Below, piece by piece: positions 20,202 through 28,529 of a DNA stretch of 64,000 nt. Position 1 is the first letter of the stretch; the number at the start of each line of letters is the position of its first letter. Both the position numbers and the translations under genes were made by a program. The stretch comes from Pseudosporangium ferrugineum (GTDB taxonomy: Bacteria; Actinomycetota; Actinomycetes; Mycobacteriales; Micromonosporaceae): assembly GCF_003002065.1 (NCBI RefSeq), contig NZ_PVZG01000016.1, forward strand, positions 1 through 64,000, written 5' to 3'. The notes below the pieces were generated by a model. That model searched no databases, was not told where the DNA came from, and saw only the letters and a program-made list of their open reading frames with translations.

Positions 20202-20708
20202 GTGAACGTCACCGAACTCCTCGCCGAGGCGTACGGACGCCTGCCCGATCTGGTGGGCACCGCCGTGGACGGCCTCGGCCCGGACGAGCTCCGCACGGCC
20301 CCGGACGGACGGGGAAACACGGTCGGCTGGCTGGTCTGGCACCTGACCCGGGTGCAGGACAGCCACGTGGCCGAGCTGCTGGACGAGGAGCAGGTGTACG
20401 TCACCGGCGACTGGGCGTCCCGCTTCGGCCGCAAGCCCGACCCGCGGGACACCGGCTACGGTCACGGTCCGGCCGACGTCGCCGCGGTCCGCCCGGAGAG
20501 CGCCGAGGCCCTGCTGGAGTACTACCGGGCGGTCCACGAGCGCACGATCGCGTACGTGTCCGGCCTCACCGGCAAGGACCTGGACCGCGTCGTCGACGAG
20601 GCCTGGGACCCGCCGGTCACGCTCGGCGTCCGCCTCGTCAGCATCCTGGACGACGACATCCAGCACGCCGGCCAGGCGGCGTACGTCCGCGGGCTCCTCA
20701 AGCCCTGA
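20202..20708 (+). CDS. DinB-like / DUF664 protein
   Basis: This 168-residue four-helix-bundle protein belongs to the DinB/YfiT-like superfamily (DUF664 branch). Visible family features are NTVGWLVWHLTRVQDSHVAELL near residue 45, which carries the first metal-binding His, and the C-terminal DDDIQHAGQAAYVRGLLKP with a second His. Superfamily members include mycothiol- or bacillithiol-dependent transferases and metal-dependent hydrolases; this one has no assigned reaction. It starts 13 nt after the preceding membrane protein, so cotranscription is likely. Confidence 0.85.
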   Translation: MNVTELLAEAYGRLPDLVGTAVDGLGPDELRTAPDGRGNTVGWLVWHLTRVQDSHVAELLDEEQVYVTGDWASRFGRKPDPRDTGYGHGPADVAAVRPESAEALLEYYRAVHERTIAYVSGLTGKDLDRVVDEAWDPPVTLGVRLVSILDDDIQHAGQAAYVRGLLKP

Positions 20709-20725
20709 CCGGCTCGCACCGCGGG

Positions 20726-20758
20726 GCGTGGCGCCCGGCCGGGCCGCGGGCGCCACGC
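20726..20758. terminator. hairpin between convergent genes
   Basis: A perfect 11-bp stem (20726-20736 with 20748-20758) and an 11-nt loop lie directly after the DUF664 stop codon. It probably acts in both directions. Confidence 0.7.
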
Positions 20759-20771
20759 GCTGTCCGGCCCG

Positions 20772-21005
20772 CTATCCGGCCTTCGGGGTCCAGGCGGGGT
20801 CGCGGCCGGCGAAGGCGATCACCCGCTCCAGCGCGGAAGCGTCCGGCGAGACCGGGAACTCGGGGCCGAACGGCATGCCGGGACCACGCCATTCCGGCTT
20901 GATCGTCTCCCGGTAGTAGGCGAGGGCCCGTTCGGCGGTCGCCTCGTCCGGCTGCCAGGGCAGGCCTGTCGCGGTGGCCAGGTCCCAGCCGTGGGTCATC
21001 ACCTC
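20772..21005 (-). pseudogene. C-terminal remnant of a TIGR03086-like metal-binding protein
   Basis: The frame encodes about 77 residues beginning VMTHGWDLATATGLPWQPDE and ending FAGRDPAWTPKAG. This matches the C-terminal third of TIGR03086/mycothiol-dependent maleylpyruvate isomerase-type proteins, whose usual length is about 190-200 residues. The HGWDLA motif normally sits in the middle of the protein. Upstream of it, family-like sequence is not recognisable in this frame. It is therefore most likely a truncated gene left after a deletion. Confidence 0.6.
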
Positions 21006-21105
21006 GACTCGAGCCGGTCCGGCCCGGAGTAGGTGTGCGGGTCCACGCCCGCGGAAGCCGCACGGCTCCCACCCGGGGGAACCCCGCCGCGAACCGGGTC
21101 CGGCG

Positions 21106-21957
21106 TCAGCGGAACTCGCCGACCTGCCGGCTCCCCAGGACGCTCAGCAGGGCCAGCGACTCCGCGTCGCGCGAGCCCCGCGGCGCGGAGTAGAGCACGA
21201 GTTGCTGGTCGCGGTCGGTGAGCGCGAGCACGTCGCAGTCGACGGTGACCTCGCCGACCGCGGGATGCCGGAAGGACTTGCGCAGCATCGGCGCGTGCTC
21301 GACGTCGTGCCGTTCCCAGAGCCGCGCGAAGTCAGCGCTGCCGGCGCGGAGCTCGTCGACCAGGCCGTTCACCACGGGATCGGCCGGGTAGCGGGCCAGG
21401 GCGGCGCGCAGCTGTTGCACGGCGCTGTGCCGGAATCCCCCGTCGTCGACGACCCCGAACAGGGTCGCGTCGCCGTCCACCGGTCGCAGGAACGCCCGCC
21501 GGGCAAGGTTGCGGTCCCGCGGCGGTACGGCGGCGAAGTCCTCCATCACGGTCGCCGCGAGCTCGTTCCAGGCGAGCACCTCGAACGCCGCCGACAGCAC
21601 GAAGCCCGCGGTCTGCGGCATCCGGTCGAGCAGGGCGACGATGCTCCGCCGCACGTCGCGGCGGTGCAGTCCGGTCCGGCTCGGCGCGGTGCCGGCGAGC
21701 ACGTGGAGATGGTCGGACTCGGCGCCGGTGAGCCGCAGCGCGCCCGCGATCCCGGCGAGGACCTCGGCCGACGGGCGCGGCGCGCGGCCCTGCTCGAGCC
21801 GCACGTAGTACTCGGTGGAGATGTGGGCGAGCACCGCGACTTCCTCGCGGCGCAGCCCGGGGGTCCGGCGCCGCGGGCCCGCGGGAAGCCCGGCGTCCTC
21901 CGGCCGCAGCCGCTCACGCCGGCTGCGGAGGAACGCCCCCAGCTCCTGCTTGTCCAT
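21106..21957 (-). CDS. MmyB-type helix-turn-helix transcriptional regulator
   Basis: The protein has 283 residues. The N-terminal XRE-type HTH lies at residues ~8-80 (LGAFLRSRRERLRPEDAGLP, then TPGLRREEVAVLAHISTEYYVRLEQGRAPRPS), with the RRTPGLRREEVA hallmark of this family. Residues ~105-280 form the MmyB-like ligand-binding PAS-type domain (FEVLAWNELAATVM, GDATLFGVVDDGG, VDCDVLAL). The start codon overlaps the stop codon of the kinase gene (TGATG), so translation is coupled. It is the last gene of the operon beginning at 26586. Members often regulate neighbouring oxidoreductase genes in response to a bound fatty-acid-like molecule. Confidence 0.9.
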   Translation of the reverse strand: MDKQELGAFLRSRRERLRPEDAGLPAGPRRRTPGLRREEVAVLAHISTEYYVRLEQGRAPRPSAEVLAGIAGALRLTGAESDHLHVLAGTAPSRTGLHRRDVRRSIVALLDRMPQTAGFVLSAAFEVLAWNELAATVMEDFAAVPPRDRNLARRAFLRPVDGDATLFGVVDDGGFRHSAVQQLRAALARYPADPVVNGLVDELRAGSADFARLWERHDVEHAPMLRKSFRHPAVGEVTVDCDVLALTDRDQQLVLYSAPRGSRDAESLALLSVLGSRQVGEFR

Positions 21958-23429
21958 CAGCGGGAGGACGGCTCGGTCAGCGGCAGCTTGACCAGGAAGC
22001 GGGTGTCCCCCGGCCGCGACTCCAGCACGATGTCGCCGCCGTGGCCGCCGACCACGATCCGGTAGGAGATGTCCAGGCCGAGGCCGGTGCCCTCGCCGAC
22101 CGCCTTCGTGGTGAAGAACGGCTCGAAGACCCGCTTGCGCAGCTCCTCGGGGACGCCGGGGCCGGTGTCGCCGATCGACACCACGACGTGGTCGTCCTCG
22201 CGGAACGTACGGACCGTCAGCGTTCCGGCGCCGCTCATGGCCTGCACCGCGTTGTCGATGATGTTGGTCCAGACCTGGTTGAGCTCCGCCGGGTGGGCCG
22301 GGATCTGCGGCAGGGTGCGGTCGTAGTCCTTGACCACCTTCACCCCGTTGCCGATCTTGTGGCCCAGCATCACGAGGGTGCTGTCCAGCCCGGTGTGCAC
22401 GTCGATCCACTGGTGCGCCGCGCGGTCCAGCTGCGAGTACTGCTTGGCGGCCGACACCAGGGAGGAGACCCGGCTGGTCGCGTCCTCGATGTCGCTCATC
22501 AGCTGCTCGGTCTCGAGGGCGTACCCGATCCAGTGGATGGCCTGGTCGAGCAGCTCACGCGTGCCGACCTTGGCCTCGATGTCGTCGAGGCAGTCGATGT
22601 CCAGGCCGCCCTGGGCGAAGACCGGGGCGAGGTCCCAGCCGCCGGTGACGTTGCGCTGGTCCATCCAGTCGCCGAGCTCGTCCTCGCGGTCCGCGGCCTG
22701 CATGGCGGTCAGCGCCGGCGCCTTCGCGGCCCGCTCGATGACCTCCTCCTGGAGCTCGACGAGCGCGTCCAGACGGTCCGGGTCGACCCGGCCGGCGGCC
22801 AGCATGCCCAGCTTGTGCCGCATGCCGGCGACCCGCTGGCGCAGCGCACCGGTGGCCCGGGAGGCGGCCGCGGCCGGGTTGTTCAGCTCGTGCATCAGGC
22901 CGGCGGAGAGCGCGCCGAGCGCCATCAGCCGCTGCCGCTCGCTGATCGCCGCCTGGGTGTTGCGCATGCCGAGGGTGAGGCCTTCGAGCAGGTGGATCGC
23001 CATCGGGAACCACTCGCGCATCATCCAGGCGAAGTCGGCGGCGGACAGCACGAAGAAGTCGGCGTCGTCGAGCGCGCGCATGGAGGCCATGTAGCGGTGT
23101 TCGATGCCCTCGTCGCGGATGTACGCCTGGGTCGCGCCCATGTACACGCCGCGCTGCTCCGTACGCGTGGTCATCACGTCGTCCTGGCCCACCCGCCGGG
23201 TGAGCGAAATCGTGCCGCTGAGCAGGACGATGAACTTCTCCGCCGGATCGCCCTCGCGGAGCACGAGCGCGCCGGCCGGGGTGTGCATGGTGCAGCCGTG
23301 CGCGGCGACCCAGGCGAGCTGGTCGTCGGTCAGCTTCTCGAAGAGGAACAGCGTGCGCAGCTCGGCGGGCGTGAGCGTGCCGGGTTCGCAGGGCTGCAGG
23401 CGGATCTCCTCAACCTCGATGTCGCTCAT
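21957..23429 (-). CDS. sensor histidine kinase with N-terminal cyclic-nucleotide-binding-like domain
   Basis: The protein has 490 residues and is soluble, with no membrane segments. Residues ~25-145 resemble a Crp/cNMP-binding domain (LRTLFLFEKLTDDQLAWVAA, ALVLREGDPAEKFIVLLSG). The dimerisation/phosphoacceptor region follows, with His180 in LSAGLMHELNNPAAAASRA. A helical linker leads to the HATPase domain at ~370-485 (ELNQVWTNIIDNAVQAM, GDTGPGVP, GEGTGLGLDIS). The partner response regulator is the adjacent upstream gene, whose stop TAG abuts this ATG. In related actinobacterial operons this kinase type travels with a response regulator-reductase fusion and a UBP zinc-finger protein, as here. 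Confidence 0.92.
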   Translation of the reverse strand: MSDIEVEEIRLQPCEPGTLTPAELRTLFLFEKLTDDQLAWVAAHGCTMHTPAGALVLREGDPAEKFIVLLSGTISLTRRVGQDDVMTTRTEQRGVYMGATQAYIRDEGIEHRYMASMRALDDADFFVLSAADFAWMMREWFPMAIHLLEGLTLGMRNTQAAISERQRLMALGALSAGLMHELNNPAAAASRATGALRQRVAGMRHKLGMLAAGRVDPDRLDALVELQEEVIERAAKAPALTAMQAADREDELGDWMDQRNVTGGWDLAPVFAQGGLDIDCLDDIEAKVGTRELLDQAIHWIGYALETEQLMSDIEDATSRVSSLVSAAKQYSQLDRAAHQWIDVHTGLDSTLVMLGHKIGNGVKVVKDYDRTLPQIPAHPAELNQVWTNIIDNAVQAMSGAGTLTVRTFREDDHVVVSIGDTGPGVPEELRKRVFEPFFTTKAVGEGTGLGLDISYRIVVGGHGGDIVLESRPGDTRFLVKLPLTEPSSR

Positions 23430-25088
23430 CTACTGTGCCTCCAGGTAACGATGGACCAGCGTGACGGCCATCGCGCCCTCGCCGACCGCCGAGGCCACCC
23501 GTTTGACGGAGTTGGCCCGGACGTCGCCGGCGGCGAAGATGCCGGGAACACTGCACTCCAGGTAGAACGGATCCCGGTCCCGATCCCATCCCGATGGGCG
23601 TGTGCCGTTCGTCAACAGATCCGGCCCGGTGTAGACGAAGCCCCGTTCGTCGCGCGCCACGGCGTTGCCGAGCCAGTCCGTGCGCGGCTCGGCGCCGATG
23701 AAAACGAAGAGGTAGCCGCACTCGACGGTCGTCTTGAGGCCGTTCTTGCTGTCGCAGATCGTGATGGCCTGGAGATGCCCGTCACCCTCGGCCCCGACGA
23801 CCTCGCATCGGGTCCGCACCCGCACGTTGTCGATCTTGTTGAGCTGCTGGATGAGGTAGTACGACATCGACGCCTCGAGGGAGTCGCCGCGGACCAGCAG
23901 GGTGACCGTGCGGGCGTACCGGGAGAAGAAGAGCGCGGCCTGACCGGCGGAGTTCGCGCCGCCGATGATGTAGACGTCGCTGCCGGCACACAGCGGCCCC
24001 TCGGTGGCGGCCGAGCCGTAGTAGACGCCGGACCCGGTCAGCTCGGCGACCCCCTCGGCGGCCAGCGGCCGGTACGCGACCCCGGTGGCCAGCACCACCG
24101 AGTGCGCGGACACCTCACCGCCGTCCGCGAAGGTCAGCGTGCGGGCCGAGCCGTCCGCCCGCAGCCCGGTCACCTCCCGGGTGTTGAGCACCTCCGCCTC
24201 GAACTTGCCGGCCTGCCGCCGGGCCCGGTCGGTCAGCTGGGCGCCGGAGATGCCGTCGGGGAAGCCCAGGTAGTTCTCGATGCGCGAGCTCTGCCCGGCC
24301 TGGCCGCCGACCGCCTGCCGCTCCACGAGCAGGGTCTTGAGCCCTTCGGAGGCCCCGTACACCGCGGCGCCCAGGCCGGCCGGGCCGCCACCCACGATGA
24401 TCAGGTCGTAGAAGTCGCGGTGGGGCGCGGTGGAGAGGCCGGCCGCCTCGGCGAGATCCGACGGGCTCGGCTGGGCCAGCGCCCGGCCGTCGGCCGTCAC
24501 CACGAGCGGGATCGACTCGGGGCCCACCCCGGCGGCGTCGAGCAGGCGGCGCCCCTCCGGGTCGTCCGCGCCGAGCCACCGGTACGGCACGAGGTTGCGC
24601 GCCAGGAAGTCCCGGATCTGGTACGACGGCTCGCTCCACCGGTGCCCGACGACGCGGATGTCCTCGACCTCCCGGTCGCCGGTCGCCTGCCACGCGTCGA
24701 GCAGCGCGTCGATCACCGGGTAGAGCTTCTCCTCCGGCGGGTCCCACGGCTTGAGCAAGTAGTGATCGACGTCCACCACGTTGATCGCCTGGATGGCGGC
24801 GTCGGTGTCCGCGTACGCGGTGAGCAGCGCCCGCCGCGCGTTCGGGAACAGGTCCATCGCCTGCTCCAGGAACTCGATGCCGTTCATCTGCGGCATGCGG
24901 TAGTCGGCGAGGATCACCGCGACCCGGCCGCCCCGGAGCTTGAGGTCGCGCAGGGCCTCCAGGGCGTCGGCCGCCGAGGCGGCCCGGATGATCCGGTAGT
25001 GCTCGCCGTACCGGCGGCGCAGGTCGCGGGCGATGGCCCGGGACACCGAGGGGTCGTCGTCGACGGTCAGGATGGCGGGGTGGCCCAT
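23430..25088 (-). CDS. response regulator fused to a thioredoxin-reductase-like flavoprotein
   Basis: This 552-residue protein has a receiver domain at residues 1-125 (acidic triad TVDDDP, phosphoacceptor Asp62 in LADYRMP, Lys113 in LLKPWDPP). A thioredoxin/glutaredoxin-like segment follows at ~145-215, then an FAD/NAD(P)-dependent reductase domain with the FAD motif IIVGGGPAGLGAAVYG at ~230-245 and the pyridine-nucleotide motif VYIIGGANSAGQAALFF. The CxxC pair found in thioredoxin reductase is missing: the corresponding position reads GVYYGSAATEGPL. It may therefore be an NADPH-dependent flavin or signalling module. GGGAGGA upstream sets the start at 25088; earlier codons read as shadow. Confidence 0.93.
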   Translation of the reverse strand: MGHPAILTVDDDPSVSRAIARDLRRRYGEHYRIIRAASAADALEALRDLKLRGGRVAVILADYRMPQMNGIEFLEQAMDLFPNARRALLTAYADTDAAIQAINVVDVDHYLLKPWDPPEEKLYPVIDALLDAWQATGDREVEDIRVVGHRWSEPSYQIRDFLARNLVPYRWLGADDPEGRRLLDAAGVGPESIPLVVTADGRALAQPSPSDLAEAAGLSTAPHRDFYDLIIVGGGPAGLGAAVYGASEGLKTLLVERQAVGGQAGQSSRIENYLGFPDGISGAQLTDRARRQAGKFEAEVLNTREVTGLRADGSARTLTFADGGEVSAHSVVLATGVAYRPLAAEGVAELTGSGVYYGSAATEGPLCAGSDVYIIGGANSAGQAALFFSRYARTVTLLVRGDSLEASMSYYLIQQLNKIDNVRVRTRCEVVGAEGDGHLQAITICDSKNGLKTTVECGYLFVFIGAEPRTDWLGNAVARDERGFVYTGPDLLTNGTRPSGWDRDRDPFYLECSVPGIFAAGDVRANSVKRVASAVGEGAMAVTLVHRYLEAQ

Positions 25089-25114
25089 ATGAGTCCTCCC
25101 GGTCGGGGGTCGCT

Positions 25115-25408
25115 TCAGACGTACGTGAACGTGGGGGAACCGGCGACCTTGAAGGCCACCTCGTCCCGGAAGCACCACCACCAGTCCTCACCCGGCTCGT
25201 ACGACTGCACGAGCGGGTGGTCCTCGGCGTGGAAGTGCGCGGTCGCGTGCTTGCCGGGCGACGAGTCGCAGCAGCCGACGTGCCCGCACGTCATGCAGAC
25301 GCGCAGGTGCACCCAGCGGCCGCCGGCGGCCAGGCACTCGACGCACCCGTTGCCGGACGGCGTGACGTCGGCGGCCCGGTCGAGGTGGGCGCAGGCGGTC
25401 TCGGTCAT
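25115..25408 (-). CDS. UBP-type zinc-finger protein
   Basis: This 97-residue stand-alone zinc finger of the UBP (ZnF-UBP) family shows the full ligand set: CAHL near residue 6, CVEC at 22-25, CMTCGHVGCC at 38-47, and HATAHFHAEDHPL at 54-65. It ends with the WWWCFRDEVAF segment typical of bacterial members. In eukaryotes this fold binds ubiquitin C-termini. Bacterial versions lie next to kinase and reductase genes of the type found here and have no established ligand that I know of. The start overlaps the stop of the NAD kinase fusion (TGATG). Confidence 0.92.
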   Translation of the reverse strand: MTETACAHLDRAADVTPSGNGCVECLAAGGRWVHLRVCMTCGHVGCCDSSPGKHATAHFHAEDHPLVQSYEPGEDWWWCFRDEVAFKVAGSPTFTYV

Positions 25409-26586
25409 CAGAGTTTCTCTCCAGTCTGGACTCCGGCGGCGAGCACATCGGTGAACTCCGGATGGCGCTCCACGTACCCGGCGACGAACGGGCAGGTCAC
25501 CAGCACCGGCGTGGACCGGCGGCGGGCGTCGTCGAGGGCCGCGGCGGCCAGCCGGCCGGCCAGCCCCTGGCCCTCGAAGGCCTGGTCGATCTCGGTGTGG
25601 GCGAGTTCGACGCGCTCGCCGTGCCGGCGGTAGTGCAGGACGCCGGCCAGCTCACCGCCGAGCAGCACCTCGTAGCGGGACTGCTCGAAGCTGTCCACGA
25701 CCACCGCGTCGCCCGGGTCGCCGCCGCCGACCTGGGCGCTGCCCTCCACCCGCAGCTTGCGCCGGGCCCGCTCGTAGAACGAGGTCCGGCCGAAGCGGAT
25801 GACCTGGGCGGCGGCCGGCACCGGGATGACCCGCAGCTGGTCGCCGGCGCCCGCGTAGCCCTGGATGATGCCGTCCACCTCGATGGCGAGCCGGCCGCTG
25901 GTGGCGGCCACGTCGAGCTCGAGCTGCTCGTCCGGCGAGAGCATCAGCGAGCGGTTGAAGGACGAGTGCGCCGCCGACGCGCTGACCAGGATGCCCTCGA
26001 CGTTGGGCGACACGATCGGGCCGCCCGCCGAGAAACTGTACGCCGTGGAGCCGGTGGGCGTCGCGACGATCACGGCGTCGGCCGCGTACCGGACGAAGTT
26101 GCTGCCCTCGACGTTGATGCCGACGTGGGCCAGGCCGTCGCCGGGCACCCGGACCAGCGCGATGTCGTTGAACGCGGACACCTCGCGGCCGTCGGGCAGG
26201 ACCGTGCGCACCGCCGTACGCGATTCGATCGTGAAGTTGTGCTCGTCGATCGAGGAGAGCGCCCCGGCGAGATCGGGCAGGTCCACCTCGGCGAGGAAGC
26301 CCAGCCGCCCGACGTTGACGCCCAGGACCGGGGTCTTGCGCCCCTCGACCAGCCGCATCGTGCGCAGCATCGTGCCGTCGCCGCCGAGGCTGACCAGCAG
26401 CCCGGCGCGTTCCACCATCTCCTCGGCCGAGACCGCGACGGCGTCGCAGTCGATCCGGGTGATCTCGTCGTGCAGGCCCAGCACGGTCACCTCGCGGGAC
26501 TCCGCCCAGCGGACGATCGCGTCGATGGCCGAACCGCAGTCCCGTCGCGGATGCAGGACCAGCCCGACGACCTTCACCATGCCCAT
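25408..26586 (-). CDS. nadK: NAD kinase fused to a GNAT-like (YjdJ-type) acetyltransferase domain
   Basis: The protein has 392 residues. Residues 1-285 are a complete NAD kinase, which phosphorylates NAD to NADP using ATP: GLVLHPRRD at the start, the catalytic GGDGTMLR at 68-75, NVGRLGFLAEV, the substrate-binding SAFNDIALVR, and TPTGSTAYSFSAGGPIVSP. Residues ~293-392 form a small GNAT-like domain (YEVLLGGELAGVLHYRRHGERV, FEGQGLAGRLAAAALDDARRR, CPFVAGYVERHPEF) of the YjdJ/NATD1 type. The join is in one uninterrupted frame. AGGAGG 6 nt upstream fixes the ATG at 26586. It heads the five-gene operon, so NADPH supply and the downstream flavin reductase/signalling genes are co-regulated. Confidence 0.92.
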   Translation of the reverse strand: MGMVKVVGLVLHPRRDCGSAIDAIVRWAESREVTVLGLHDEITRIDCDAVAVSAEEMVERAGLLVSLGGDGTMLRTMRLVEGRKTPVLGVNVGRLGFLAEVDLPDLAGALSSIDEHNFTIESRTAVRTVLPDGREVSAFNDIALVRVPGDGLAHVGINVEGSNFVRYAADAVIVATPTGSTAYSFSAGGPIVSPNVEGILVSASAAHSSFNRSLMLSPDEQLELDVAATSGRLAIEVDGIIQGYAGAGDQLRVIPVPAAAQVIRFGRTSFYERARRKLRVEGSAQVGGGDPGDAVVVDSFEQSRYEVLLGGELAGVLHYRRHGERVELAHTEIDQAFEGQGLAGRLAAAALDDARRRSTPVLVTCPFVAGYVERHPEFTDVLAAGVQTGEKL

Positions 26587-26711
26587 GGCCCACCTCCTGT
26601 GCTCGGGCCGGACATCGTCCGGCGGCATGTCAGCGTTCAGCCTCGCACGTCGGCGGGGCAACGGCGAGAGTGCCCGGAACCGGTACCGGGTGCGGGAAAT
26701 GTGAAAGTTTC

Positions 26712-26760
26712 TTGACAGCGATGTCAAATATCGACAGACTCCGATCTAGAGAGCGCTCTC
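26712..26760 (+). promoter_or_regulatory. promoter with LacI-type operator for the secreted protease
   Basis: A -35 box TTGACA at 26712-26717 and a weak -10 CAGACT at 26735-26740 are 17 bp apart. Just downstream, 26749-26760 is the perfect 12-bp palindrome GAGAGCGCTCTC. It resembles operators of actinomycete LacI-family sugar regulators such as CebR (GAGCGCTC core). Its placement over the likely transcription start suggests repression. Confidence 0.6.
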
Positions 26761-26797
26761 CTTCCCCGTATCCCCAGATCAGCGGAAGGACTCCCCC

Positions 26798-28345
26798 ATG
26801 TCCCCTGCGTTCAAGGCGTTCGGCGTCACCGCCGCGGCGCTGACCGTCCTCGGCGTCTTACCCCAACCCGGCTTCGCGGCCGAGAAGCCCGCGCCGGCCG
26901 CACCCACCGCGGCTCCGGCGTTCGACATGGCCCCGGGCATGGTCGAGGCCATGCGGCGGGACCTGAAGCTGACCGACGACCAGATCGCCGGCCGCCTCGC
27001 CACCGAGGCCGCCGCGCCGGTCGTGGAGAAGCGGCTGCGTACCCGGCTCGGCGCCGCCTTCGCGGGCGCCTGGATCCCGGAGGGGGCCGACCGCCTCACC
27101 GTCGCCACCACCGACGCCGGCCAGGCGGCCCTGATCCGCGCCGAGGGGGCCGTACCCCGGGTGGTCAGCCGCAGCGATCGCGACCTCGGCGCCGCCCGCG
27201 CCAGGCTCGACCGCAACGCCGCCCGGGCCCAGGGCACCGCCGTACGCGGCTGGTACGTCGACACCGCGAGCAACAGCCTCGTGGTGATGGCCGAGCCGGG
27301 AGCGGCGGCGCAGGCCCGCAGGTTCGCGGCGGACAGCGGCGCCGGCCCGGTCACCGTGGTCGACGCCAGGCAGCCCAGCCCGATGTACGACCTCCGCGGC
27401 GGCGACCAGTACGTGATCAACGGCAACACGCTCTGCTCGGTCGGCTTCCCGGTCGCGGGCGGCTTCGTCAGCGCCGGCCACTGCGGCGGCGTGAACAGCC
27501 CGACGCTCGGCTACAACAACGTCTCGCAGGGCACCTTCGCCGGCTCTTCGTTCCCCGGAAACGACTACGCGTGGATCCGCACAAACGGCAACTGGACGCC
27601 GCAACCGTGGGTCAACAACTACTCGGGCGGCAACGTCGTCGTCGCCGGCTCGCAGGAGGCGGCGATCGGCAGCTCGGTCTGCCGGTCCGGGCGCACCACC
27701 GGGTGGCGCTGCGGCACGATCCTCGGACGCAACGAGACCATCGTGTACGCCCAGGGCTCCGTCTCCGGCCTCGCCCGCAGCAACGCCTGCGCCGAGCCGG
27801 GCGACTCCGGCGGCTCGTGGATCTCCGGCAACCAGGCGCAGGGCGTGACCTCGGGCGGCTCCGGCAACTGCAGCTCCGGCGGCACGATGTGGTTCCAGCC
27901 GGTCAACGAGATCCTCAGCGTGTACGGCCTGTCGCTGACCACCAGCGGCGGCGGTGGCGGCAGCACGAGTTCCGTGGTCAGCAACTGGAACAACAAGTGC
28001 ATCGACGTACCGAACTCGAACTTCTCCGACGGCGTCCAGCTCCAGATGTGGGTCTGCAACAACACCGGCGCGCAGAAGTGGACTTTCGTCAACGGCACGC
28101 TGCAGACCTCGAACAACAAGTGCATGGACGTCGCGTGGGGCTCCACCGCGAACGGCGCCGCGATCCAGATCGTCGGGTGCAGCGGCAACCCGGCCCAGCA
28201 GTTCGTCCTGTCGGCCGCCGGCGACCTGGTCAACCCGCAGGCGAACAAGTGCGTCGACATCAAGGAGTGGAACGGCAACGACGGAGCCGTGCTGCACCTG
28301 TGGGATTGCGTCGGCGGCGCCAACCAGAAGTGGCGACGAGCCTGA
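26798..28345 (+). CDS. secreted S1-family (streptogrisin-type) serine protease with ricin-type lectin domain
   Basis: This 515-residue preproenzyme has a signal peptide at ~1-28 (cut near GFAA), a propeptide at ~40-190 of the alpha-lytic-protease type that acts as folding chaperone, and a chymotrypsin-fold domain at ~195-380 with His228 (SAGHCG), Asp256 (GNDYAW) and Ser337 (EPGDSGGS). A Gly/Ser linker follows, then residues ~390-515 form a ricin B-like beta-trefoil with QMWVCN, QIVGCSG and the closing NQKWRRA. The lectin domain probably anchors the protease to polysaccharide. It stands alone between a palindromic operator and a terminator. Confidence 0.95.
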   Translation: MSPAFKAFGVTAAALTVLGVLPQPGFAAEKPAPAAPTAAPAFDMAPGMVEAMRRDLKLTDDQIAGRLATEAAAPVVEKRLRTRLGAAFAGAWIPEGADRLTVATTDAGQAALIRAEGAVPRVVSRSDRDLGAARARLDRNAARAQGTAVRGWYVDTASNSLVVMAEPGAAAQARRFAADSGAGPVTVVDARQPSPMYDLRGGDQYVINGNTLCSVGFPVAGGFVSAGHCGGVNSPTLGYNNVSQGTFAGSSFPGNDYAWIRTNGNWTPQPWVNNYSGGNVVVAGSQEAAIGSSVCRSGRTTGWRCGTILGRNETIVYAQGSVSGLARSNACAEPGDSGGSWISGNQAQGVTSGGSGNCSSGGTMWFQPVNEILSVYGLSLTTSGGGGGSTSSVVSNWNNKCIDVPNSNFSDGVQLQMWVCNNTGAQKWTFVNGTLQTSNNKCMDVAWGSTANGAAIQIVGCSGNPAQQFVLSAAGDLVNPQANKCVDIKEWNGNDGAVLHLWDCVGGANQKWRRA

Positions 28346-28366
28346 GATATCTCTTCGAGGAAGCAC

Positions 28367-28401
28367 TGCCCGCCGATCGGGCCGGAGACGATCGGCGGGC
28401 A
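28367..28401 (+). terminator. terminator of the protease gene
   Basis: A perfect 13-bp stem (28367-28379 with 28389-28401) around a 9-nt loop, starting 22 bp after the stop codon. Confidence 0.75.
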
Positions 28402-28529
28402 ACTCCCGGAGGAAATCCGGGCAGTAATTGGAATATCACGTCTCTGAATAAGCTCTTGCAGGCCGCGCGGCGCTCGGGGTTCCTATAGTTATCTCACCCC
28501 CGTCCCGTCCTCAGTGGAGGCAATTCCCC

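Noticed and set aside
22041-25454. Very long plus-strand open frame of more than 1100 codons
   Set aside because: It runs antisense to the kinase, reductase and zinc-finger genes and has the Asp/Arg/Gly/Val-rich composition of a shadow frame. The minus-strand proteins have clear family motifs.
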